From: Planctomycetaceae bacterium
Lineage (GTDB): Bacteria; Planctomycetota; Planctomycetia; Planctomycetales; Planctomycetaceae
Reading direction: 5' to 3'
Length of the DNA: 12,007 bases
Assembly: GCA_947479075.1 (NCBI GenBank)
Contig: CANJZR010000058.1
Location: forward strand, 1 to 12,007
Shown: piece after piece, positions 1 to 6,020 of the stretch
Layout of the letters: every line of letters starts with the position of its first letter
How positions within the stretch are numbered: position 1 is the first letter of the stretch
Program-made: the position numbers and the translations under genes
The notes under the pieces: model-generated
Database searches by the model: none
Told to the model about the DNA's origin: nothing
Seen by the model: only the letters and a program-made list of their open reading frames with translations

Positions 1-1754
1 GCTGCGAGATACCCACCGTCCTTCGTGCTATCTGAATAGCCGACCATCACGATCTGCCGGTTGCCCTGAGTGTGGAGATAGTCGCGATAGACCGGGTGGG
101 CCAGAATCGATTCCAGCGTTTGCGGAGATCGCTGCAGATCGTCGATCTTCTCAAACAAAGGGATAATCTTGAGTGCACTATCCGCCATGGGGACGGTGAC
201 CAACGGATCATCCGTGGCAAGCGCCCATTTCCAAAGCCAGAGCACGGAGAGGACGTCGCTGGGAAAGCGAGTCAGGCTGATCACGTGGCCACCGATGACA
301 TCGGCTCCGAACGCCGCGATCGACCGCCGTAGAACGTGAAATAGCTGGAGTGTTTCTTGACAGAGCGGCGAGAGGTCTTCGATCTCGGGGATGACCGGAT
401 GAGCCATTGACTGGCTGAGCCATTCTTGTCGCTCTTCCTCGGAAACCTCCTCGAATTTTTTACTCTTGCCCAACTTGGCGAAAATCTCCGTAAACACCTG
501 TTCGTGGCGGCGGGAATCCTGACGAATGTCTAACCGTGTCAGATGGAGACCGAAGACCCGCGCGAGGTCGTGCCATTTCTGGACTTCGACTTCCAACAGC
601 AGCTGCCCGTGATGATGATGCAGGCTGTTGCAGATTAACTGCAGATCGGCGACAAGTTCCTGTCCATCGCGATAGGCCCCTGCCCGTGCGGGTTCATCCC
701 AATTGGCCTGGAGCGATTGCTGTAACCTCCAGCGAATCATGGTCACCCACCGACGGTACATTTCGCGGGGAGCGACTTGCTCCAGTACATGATCCAAGGC
801 TGGCCAATTTGCGACTGCCGCCGACAGCCCCTGGTGAAGGGTTTCATCAGCATCGATCTCACGCCCCGATATACTGAGAAAGTCGAACATCTTGTTGGCT
901 TGGGCGAGATGCTGCTCAATCGCCGACTCGCGGAGCCACAAGAGGGTTTTTGCGGTCACTTCCGCCGTGACGTTGGGATTGCCGTCTCGGTCCCCCCCCA
1001 TCCAAGACCCAAATCTCAAAAACACGGGCATTTCAAACTTATGCCCCGGATAGTTGCTCTGCAAAGCGTCCCGGAGCGCGGCATACACTTGCGGCACGAC
1101 TTCCCACAGCCGAGGTGAGATCGACAGGCCGCGTTCCACTTCCTGAAGTACAGTGGGTCGGGTCGGTCGAACGAACTCCGACTGCCACAGAATAGTCAGC
1201 TCTGTCTCCAACTGCTGGGACAATTGCTTGCGTTCCCTCGGCAAGAGATCCGCACGATCCAATTCGATTAAGTATTGTCTCATTCGCCGAAGTTTGGCTC
1301 GAATCGCTCGCCGCTTCGCCTCACTGGGGTGAGCAGTGAAGATGAGTTCTATCAGGAGTCTATTGAGGGCCACTTGGACCTGCTCGGCCGTGAAACCCTC
1401 GCGTTTCAATTGGCTGATACCCGCCCCAATCGATTCGCTGATGGGCTCCGGAGCTCCATCAGACTCCCTTTGCCTGAGCACACGCACTCGGTGTCGGTCC
1501 TCGGCCAGGTTGGACATGTCCAGAAAGACACTGAACGCCCGCGCGACGATGCGTGCGTCCGATTGACTGAGGCCAGCAATCCGACTCGCCAAGGCTGCCT
1601 CAGCCCCCGGAGACCCGGCCCGGCGATCACGAGCGAGTTGCCGCACCTCTTCTACCAGCGTCAGTGCAGGAGCCCCCGCCTGTTCGGCAATGACCGAACC
1701 GAGCAAATCACCCAGCATCCGCACATCACGGCGGAGAAAATTGTTACTGACCAT
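1..1754 (-). CDS. ppc: Phosphoenolpyruvate carboxylase, 3' end cut by window edge
   Basis: This gene makes oxaloacetate from phosphoenolpyruvate and bicarbonate, the anaplerotic feed into the TCA cycle, in the cytoplasm. About 584 codons are present and reading runs off the left edge; E. coli PEPC is 883 residues, so roughly 300 are missing. Visible family motifs, in order: TAHPSE with the catalytic His at residue 142 (E. coli His138), GSWMGGDRDGNP with its Trp at residue 251, LTRLDIRQDSRRH, and GYSDSTKDGG near residue 571, just before the cut. The start is ATG at 1754-1752: an in-frame TAG lies three codons upstream, so nothing longer is possible, and the next in-frame ATG is 12 codons later. 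No clear Shine-Dalgarno sequence precedes it. The usual TAHPTE motif reads TAHPSE, a conservative change. The gene is divergent from the carotenoid operon and not obviously linked to it in function. The family call is essentially certain. Confidence 0.96.
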   Translation of the reverse strand, partial: MVSNNFLRRDVRMLGDLLGSVIAEQAGAPALTLVEEVRQLARDRRAGSPGAEAALASRIAGLSQSDARIVARAFSVFLDMSNLAEDRHRVRVLRQRESDGAPEPISESIGAGISQLKREGFTAEQVQVALNRLLIELIFTAHPSEAKRRAIRAKLRRMRQYLIELDRADLLPRERKQLSQQLETELTILWQSEFVRPTRPTVLQEVERGLSISPRLWEVVPQVYAALRDALQSNYPGHKFEMPVFLRFGSWMGGDRDGNPNVTAEVTAKTLLWLRESAIEQHLAQANKMFDFLSISGREIDADETLHQGLSAAVANWPALDHVLEQVAPREMYRRWVTMIRWRLQQSLQANWDEPARAGAYRDGQELVADLQLICNSLHHHHGQLLLEVEVQKWHDLARVFGLHLTRLDIRQDSRRHEQVFTEIFAKLGKSKKFEEVSEEERQEWLSQSMAHPVIPEIEDLSPLCQETLQLFHVLRRSIAAFGADVIGGHVISLTRFPSDVLSVLWLWKWALATDDPLVTVPMADSALKIIPLFEKIDDLQRSPQTLESILAHPVYRDYLHTQGNRQIVMVGYSDSTKDGGYLA

Positions 1755-1834
1755 GAGCGCCTAGACAGAATGAGAGCCGTTTCCACCAACAGACTTTAGA
1801 TCTTCAGCTGCGGAATCACAGCCATTCTCCGTCC

Positions 1835-1861
1835 GCAAAATCTGCGCCGGGGTGATTTTGC
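1835..1861. repeat. 8-bp perfect inverted repeat upstream of ppc
   Basis: GCAAAATC (1835-1842) and GATTTTGC (1854-1861) are exact reverse complements separated by 11 nt of GC-rich spacer. The element lies 81-108 nt upstream of the ppc start codon, so it could be an operator or a hairpin in the ppc leader. There is no following T-run in either direction, so it is not an intrinsic terminator. Confidence 0.5.
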
Positions 1862-2102
1862 CACTCGGCACAACTTCAACGAGCGACTGACTGCAAATTC
1901 GCCTGCACGGAATCTGGGCAGGTTGACTGGAATGCGGGCATTTCGCAGCGTACGTACTCGGCTTCCTCGCATCGCATGAGCTGCAGTTTCATTGAGGATT
2001 GAGGCGGTATGACTCAGTCGTATCATCGCCTGCGGAATTCCTATGGGGTGTTCGACTTCTCAGCCCGATGATGAGAGTCAACTTGTTGAATTCAGTTCAA
2101 AA

Positions 2103-2234
2103 TCAGTCGACCATCACCGCCTCAATTGCAGCTGTGGACTCGGTGAAATCAAACAACGGGAGCGGTGAATCTTCAGCCGTGATCAAAGCCCCCATCAGGA
2201 ACAGTAGTAGTAACGCCAGCATTTTGTGGGGCAT
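2103..2234 (-). CDS. Doubtful small ORF with signal-peptide-like N-terminus (43 aa)
   Basis: I do not recognise this protein. Read from the ATG at 2234-2232 it gives 43 residues: a short basic start (MPHK), a hydrophobic stretch at about residues 5-19 (MLALLLLFLMGALIT), then an acidic, mostly polar tail with two Asp/Glu-rich patches. This resembles a short secreted or membrane-anchored peptide, and very small proteins of this kind are common in planctomycete annotations. There is no Cys for a lipoprotein anchor. The frame stays open upstream to an ATG at 2306 (67 residues), which would bury the hydrophobic segment internally, so the shorter start fits better. Only a weak purine-rich stretch precedes it. 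It lies alone between two divergent genes. Against it: a 90-codon ORF overlaps on the opposite strand and the region has several random-looking frames. Confidence 0.25.
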   Translation of the reverse strand: MPHKMLALLLLFLMGALITAEDSPLPLFDFTESTAAIEAVMVD

Positions 2235-2313
2235 ATCAGTCTTGGCTTTCTTCAGAGATTGTTCAAAGTGATCGAAAGTTGCAGAACTGTGGCCGGCGAC
2301 ACCCACACGAATT

Positions 2314-2361
2314 AGGGGATCTGGGCCAGAATCATCCAGCGGTAATGCGACCAGATCCCCT
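2314..2361. repeat. 11-bp perfect inverted repeat, 26-nt spacer
   Basis: AGGGGATCTGG (2314-2324) and CCAGATCCCCT (2351-2361) are exact reverse complements. The left arm also sits in a second, smaller palindrome, TCTGG-G-CCAGA (2320-2330). Its right arm abuts another hairpin at 2359-2386. No T-run follows on either strand, so this is not a standard terminator. It could be a regulatory structure, a protein-binding site or the footprint of a small mobile element. Confidence 0.55.
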
Positions 2362-2386
2362 TGCCTACAAATAAACGTAGGCTAGG
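2359..2386. repeat. Inverted repeat GCCTAC/GTAGGC, extended with one mismatch
   Basis: GCCTAC (2363-2368) and GTAGGC (2377-2382) pair exactly around an 8-nt A-rich loop. Past a T/T mismatch the stem continues CCT (2359-2361) with AGG (2384-2386), giving 9 of 10 paired positions. The outer end overlaps by three bases the right arm of the inverted repeat at 2314-2361, so the two full hairpins compete slightly. No T-run follows. Confidence 0.5.
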
Positions 2387-2732
2387 CGATCACAATGTCC
2401 ATAACTGCCAGCGGCATGTTCCGCGTTCAGAATTCGATCGGCGTGAAGACCAAGTTTGCTATCCGGTTGATGGCGAACGGCAAGCAGATCATCACCTTGA
2501 TCTCGTTCCGACTCTTCTGCGGCCCACGCTGCCAGAAGCCGGTTCAGGGGGATGTTCTGGTGTCGGCAACTCCATGGTCCGACCAGACATCTGGTCAACT
2601 CGGAGCAACCATTCGTTCCCGAATTGCGAGGGAACGCGATGTGGGCTCCCGACCGAAACGATCTACACTTTCATCTGATCGGGCGAGGCCGCTTAGCGCT
2701 CCGGCAGCAAGGCGAACTGGCGACTGCTCTTG

Positions 2733-2762
2733 CAAAACCGCAATTGCAATTGACAGGTTTTG
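2733..2762. promoter_or_regulatory. Nested palindrome, candidate operator over the -35 box
   Basis: A perfect 12-bp palindrome, CAATTGCAATTG (2741-2752), which is also two tandem copies of CAATTG, is flanked by a 7-bp inverted repeat, CAAAACC (2733-2739) and GGTTTTG (2756-2762). The two centres of symmetry differ by only one base. The element overlaps the TTGACA box at 2750-2755, so a repressor bound here would block polymerase. The symmetry is seen directly; the operator role is inferred and I cannot name the regulator. Confidence 0.5.
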
Positions 2763-2778
2763 TTGCCACCACAAGAAT
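2750..2778 (+). promoter_or_regulatory. Sigma70-like promoter for the carotenoid operon
   Basis: A consensus -35 box TTGACA (2750-2755) is followed after exactly 17 nt by AAGAAT (2773-2778), which matches 4 of 6 positions of TATAAT. Transcription would start near 2785, leaving a leader of about 60 nt before the crtN-like ATG at 2848. It is the best-spaced candidate I found upstream of the operon. The weak -10 box suggests either modest strength or need for an activator. Confidence 0.5.
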
Positions 2779-2847
2779 CCGACGGCCTCAACCTACCCCT
2801 TGGTGAAGAGACATCCAGGGTCATCCTAGTGCAAGGCGATATCACGG

Positions 2848-4407
2848 ATGATTAGCAAGAGGAAGCGGGTCGGTATTGTAGGTGCTGGACCGGGCGGCTT
2901 GGCGAATGCCCTGCTCATGGCTCAGGCCGGAGCTGATGTCACAGTGTTTGAGCGGGCAGGTCGCGTCGGAGGACGGTGCTCGGCCATCGAAGCTCAGGGA
3001 TTCCGATTTGATACCGGGCCGACTTTTTTTCTGTACCCGCGTGTTCTCGAAGAAATCTTTCAATCGATAGGACGGAACTTGTGGGATGAGGTGCCGATGA
3101 CGCGGCTCGATCCTCAATACCGGTTGGAGTTCGGGGCGGGCGGACGGATTGACGCAACTTCGGATTTGAGGCGAATGCACGCTGAAATCTCCCGCATTGC
3201 GCCGCAAGATGCCGATTCCTTCGAACGATACATGAATGAAAATCGAGTGAAGTTGGAACGTTTTCGCCCGATTCTGGAGTCCCCGTTTAACAGTTTGTTC
3301 GATTTGCTGCGTCCCTCGGTACTGAAGGCTGTTCCTTGGCTGAGACCTTGGCTTTCCGTGGCGGGTGACTTAGAGAGGCACTTTAAGGACCCACGTCTGA
3401 TCACGGCATTCTCGTTTCAGTCGAAGTATCTGGGAATGTCACCATTTCAGTGTCCCAGCCTCTTCTCGATTCTGGCATTTCTGGAATATGAGTACGGCGT
3501 CTTCCACCCGCAGGGAGGTTGTGCTGCGGTCAGCGAGAAAATGGCGGAGATCGCTCGAGACATGGGTGTCGATGTTCGTCTGGACGAACCCGTGGAGCAG
3601 TTGCATTTCGAAGGCCGCAAAGTGGTGGGACTGCGGACCCGAACGGGCAACCACATGATTGATTCGCTCGTCATCAACGCCGACTTCGCTCAAGCGATGC
3701 AGCATCTCGTCCCGAATCATTTGCGGAGACAGTGGCCCGATCAGCGGATCGAAAAGAGTAAGTACTCTTGTTCCACCTTCATGCTGTACTTGGGCATCGA
3801 GGGACGGTACGACGATTTGCAACATCACACGATTTACATCTCCAAGGACTACCAGCGAAATCTGGACGAGATCGATCGATTGCAGGTGCTGTCCGAAGAC
3901 CCTTCGTTTTACGTGCAGAATGCAGGTGTCACCGATTCCACGCTGGCCCCGGAGGGCATGAGTACGCTGTATGTTCTCGTTCCGGTGGCGAATCAGAGTT
4001 CGAAGATCGACTGGCCGTCACAAAGCCAAATGTTCCGCGACCGCGTCATCCAGCAACTGGCCAAAGTGGGACTGCCCGATATCAAAGATCGCATTCGATT
4101 CGAGAAAATGGTGACGCCGAATGATTGGCAGCACAGCTATCAGATTTACCGAGGTGCCACGTTCAACCTGGCACACAATCTGGGGCAGATGCTGCACGCC
4201 CGACCTCGCAATCATTTCGACGATCTGAAGCAGGTCTATCTGGTGGGGGGAGGAACTCACCCTGGCAGCGGCCTGCCAGTCATTTATGAATCGGCTCGAA
4301 TTTCCGCTCATCTGATGTGTCAACACTTGAAGCTGGAGTTCGCAGGCCATTCCAGATGTCCCTTGACAGCCTCGAAAACCCCCCCGGCTCAACGGAGGGT
4401 GGCGTGA
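2848..4407 (+). CDS. crtN: C30 carotenoid desaturase, CrtN-like
   Basis: This is an FAD-dependent amine-oxidase-fold enzyme (519 aa) of the CrtI/CrtN family that introduces conjugated double bonds into a C30 backbone, probably dehydrosqualene or squalene, at the membrane. The N-terminal dinucleotide-binding motif GAGPGG is at residues 12-17, followed by the ERAGRVGGRC and FDTGPTFF blocks. The C-terminal FAD block LVGGGTHPGSGLP is at residues 465-477. It is closer to S. aureus CrtN (about 500 aa) than to CrtP: KYSCSTFMLYLGI, DPSFYV, LAPEGMSTLYVLVP and KIDW each have clear counterparts in CrtN. AAGG (2833-2836) is a weak ribosome-binding site 11 nt before the ATG. It is first in the operon, and its TGA overlaps the next ATG by one base. 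The family is certain; desaturase rather than oxidase is inferred from remembered sequence similarity. Confidence 0.88.
   Translation: MISKRKRVGIVGAGPGGLANALLMAQAGADVTVFERAGRVGGRCSAIEAQGFRFDTGPTFFLYPRVLEEIFQSIGRNLWDEVPMTRLDPQYRLEFGAGGRIDATSDLRRMHAEISRIAPQDADSFERYMNENRVKLERFRPILESPFNSLFDLLRPSVLKAVPWLRPWLSVAGDLERHFKDPRLITAFSFQSKYLGMSPFQCPSLFSILAFLEYEYGVFHPQGGCAAVSEKMAEIARDMGVDVRLDEPVEQLHFEGRKVVGLRTRTGNHMIDSLVINADFAQAMQHLVPNHLRRQWPDQRIEKSKYSCSTFMLYLGIEGRYDDLQHHTIYISKDYQRNLDEIDRLQVLSEDPSFYVQNAGVTDSTLAPEGMSTLYVLVPVANQSSKIDWPSQSQMFRDRVIQQLAKVGLPDIKDRIRFEKMVTPNDWQHSYQIYRGATFNLAHNLGQMLHARPRNHFDDLKQVYLVGGGTHPGSGLPVIYESARISAHLMCQHLKLEFAGHSRCPLTASKTPPAQRRVA
4394..4399 (+). promoter_or_regulatory. Strong ribosome binding site that fixes the aldehyde dehydrogenase start
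   Basis: GGAGGG lies inside the last codons of the crtN-like gene, with its GGAGG core 8 nt before the ATG at 4407. It selects this start over the in-frame ATG at 4317, which has no such site and would overlap crtN by 91 nt. Confidence 0.75.
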
Positions 4408-6020
4408 TGGGGCATGTCGAATCCGAAGTGGCCAAAGTATCACGACTTCGTGCATCCCTCGCCGACCGGTTGTGTCTGCATGCGAGCGAATCCACAACAG
4501 GAACAGGCTCGTCCCCGACAGAGCCTCTAGAAGGCGTCGTGCAATCCAAACTGGTGTGTGCGCGACGGGCACAAACTGCATGGAGCCGTCTGGCGATTCG
4601 TGATCGACTCCGGATTCTCACTGCTCTGCGGCACGACATTGCGAAGGATCCTCGCTCTCTCGCGGCCGTTGTGGACCGAGAGAATCTCGCCGAAACACTC
4701 GCAGCTGAGGTCTTGCCACTACTCGATGCCTGCCGATTCCTTGAGAACGAGGCCGCAGGAATCCTGAGGGCAACCAAGGCGAGCAAACGTTCTCGCCCGA
4801 CTTGGTTATGGGGAACCTCGGTCGAATTGATTCCCGAGCCGCTGGGCGTCGTGCTGGTCATCGGTCCCTCGAATTACCCACTCATGCTTCCAGGAATTCA
4901 GGTCCTGCAGGCGGTCGCTGCGGGAAATAGCGTCCTGGTGAAGCCGGCGGCAAATTGCACCTTGGCTATGCAAACTCTCATCGAACTCGCGGAATCGGTG
5001 GGGTTGCCTGCAGGGGTGATACAGATCCTGCCGGAAGCTCTTGAAGCCGCCGCCGCGGCGATCCGCTTGGGTGTTGACAAGGTGTTTCTGACCGGGTCCG
5101 CGACTTCGGGACAAGCCGTCAGTCATCAGCTGGCAGCATCGACGACACCAGCAGTCATGGAACTTTCCGGGTGCGATGCAGTGTTCGTCCTAGATGACGC
5201 CGATCCAGAACTGGTGAGTGATTGTCTGGTATTCGGACTGACCATGAACCGGAGCCAGACCTGCATGGCTCCACGTCGCGTCTTTGCCACTGATGTAATG
5301 ACCGATCGGATTCTGCCTCTGCTCCAACAGAAACTCGATGCCCGGCCGAATGCACAGGACCGTGGTCCACCAACGGGAGGTGCTCCTCTCCAGACTTTGC
5401 GTTTCGTCGCTGACAGGATTCAGGAGGCGATTCTGGCAGGAGCCCAACTTTTGCACGGCTCATTGCATTCCGCCGGTGATCAAATGGAACTCAGCGGTGT
5501 GGCGATCCTCGACCGCGTGACGTCCGACATGTCCATCGCACGGGCTGACCTGTTTGCTCCAGTATTGTCCTTTCTGCGAGTCGCTGACGAAGAGCAGGCT
5601 CTACGTGAGCATGCCCAGTGCCCCTTGGTGCTGAGTGCGTCGGTCTTTGGTTCTCCTGCAAGATCTCAGCAATTCGCTCGCCGCATTCACGCGGGATGCG
5701 TCACGGTTAACGACTTGATCGTCCCCACGGCGGACCCTCGTGTCCCGTTTGGTGGTCGAGGTCGGAGCGGACATGGAATGACTCGCGGAGCTGCTGGACT
5801 CCTGGAGATGACTCAGCTGAAGTCGGTTGTTTCCACGCGTGCCTGGTTCAAACCGCATCTTCAATTACCAACGCCACAGGATGCAGATGTGCTGGAACAA
5901 TTGATTCAGCTAGAACACTCCGCAAGTGCTCTGCACTCACTCAGGATCGTACCGGGTCTGATCCGTTCCGTTCTTTCACAACTCAAGTTTCGCAAGACCT
6001 CAGCAGATGGTGACACATGA
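4407..6020 (+). CDS. aldH: Aldehyde dehydrogenase, probable C30 carotenoid aldehyde oxidase
   Basis: This NAD(P)-dependent aldehyde dehydrogenase (537 aa) should oxidise the terminal carotenoid aldehyde made by the CrtP-like enzyme to a carboxylic acid, the acceptor for glycosylation. The active-site set is complete, with family spacing: Asn156 in GPSNYPL, Lys179 in LVKPAA, general base Glu252 in MELSG and nucleophile Cys286 in SQTCMAP. The Glu-Cys distance is 34 residues and Asn-Lys 23, as in ALDH2. PFGGRGRSGHG near the C-terminus is the usual late motif. The Glu motif reads ELSG instead of the common ELGG. The start is set by a GGAGGG site and a TGATG junction; a longer in-frame start at 4317 is rejected. 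The N-terminus is about 40 residues longer than the core and the C-terminus has an extra tail of about 60. Substrate is inferred from context; S. aureus keeps its equivalent aldH away from crtOPQMN. Confidence 0.87.
   Translation: MGHVESEVAKVSRLRASLADRLCLHASESTTGTGSSPTEPLEGVVQSKLVCARRAQTAWSRLAIRDRLRILTALRHDIAKDPRSLAAVVDRENLAETLAAEVLPLLDACRFLENEAAGILRATKASKRSRPTWLWGTSVELIPEPLGVVLVIGPSNYPLMLPGIQVLQAVAAGNSVLVKPAANCTLAMQTLIELAESVGLPAGVIQILPEALEAAAAAIRLGVDKVFLTGSATSGQAVSHQLAASTTPAVMELSGCDAVFVLDDADPELVSDCLVFGLTMNRSQTCMAPRRVFATDVMTDRILPLLQQKLDARPNAQDRGPPTGGAPLQTLRFVADRIQEAILAGAQLLHGSLHSAGDQMELSGVAILDRVTSDMSIARADLFAPVLSFLRVADEEQALREHAQCPLVLSASVFGSPARSQQFARRIHAGCVTVNDLIVPTADPRVPFGGRGRSGHGMTRGAAGLLEMTQLKSVVSTRAWFKPHLQLPTPQDADVLEQLIQLEHSASALHSLRIVPGLIRSVLSQLKFRKTSADGDT

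Larger units (their letters stand above)
1755..2847. other. Intergenic region between divergent ppc and carotenoid operon
   Basis: These 1.1 kb separate ppc (leftward) from the carotenoid operon (rightward). I recognise no protein family in any frame. Several open frames of 60-144 codons exist on both strands, but they overlap one another and none shows a conserved motif. What can be pointed to: an 8-bp inverted repeat 81-108 nt upstream of ppc, one short signal-peptide-like ORF on the minus strand, two adjacent inverted repeats at 2314-2386, a segment at 2390-2854 with coding-like fragments in different frames that may be a decayed gene, and a promoter with a nested palindrome at 2733-2778. 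No tRNA, rRNA or CRISPR array was seen. Confidence 0.7.
2390..2854 (+). other. Gene-poor stretch with coding-like fragments, possibly a decayed gene
   Basis: No intact gene is convincing here. One frame gives a protein-like fragment from about 2600 to a TGA at 2804-2806, including LRQQGELATALAKPQLQLTG. Another frame gives a protein-like C-terminus from about 2754 to a TAG at 2852-2854, ending LVQGDITDD and overlapping the crtN-like start. A frameshift near 2755-2800 would join the two. This could be the relic of a gene that once preceded the operon, or chance. I could not match either fragment to a family, and the same bases hold the proposed promoter, which argues that today the segment is regulatory. 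Confidence 0.2.

Noticed and set aside
1796..2026. 76-codon minus-strand ORF just upstream of ppc
   Set aside because: Arg-rich with no motif or ribosome binding site; it spans the inverted repeat at 1835-1861 and looks random.
2086..2100. TTGAA-TTCAG-TTCAA small palindrome
   Set aside because: Five-bp AT-rich arms are expected by chance, and it is far from any promoter I can support.
4317..4406. Longer in-frame start for the aldehyde dehydrogenase
   Set aside because: It would overlap crtN by 91 nt and lacks a ribosome binding site, while ATG 4407 has GGAGGG and a TGATG junction.
4018..4581. 187-codon minus-strand ORF
   Set aside because: It lies antisense to the crtN-like and aldehyde dehydrogenase genes, both of which have complete motifs; it shows no family signal.
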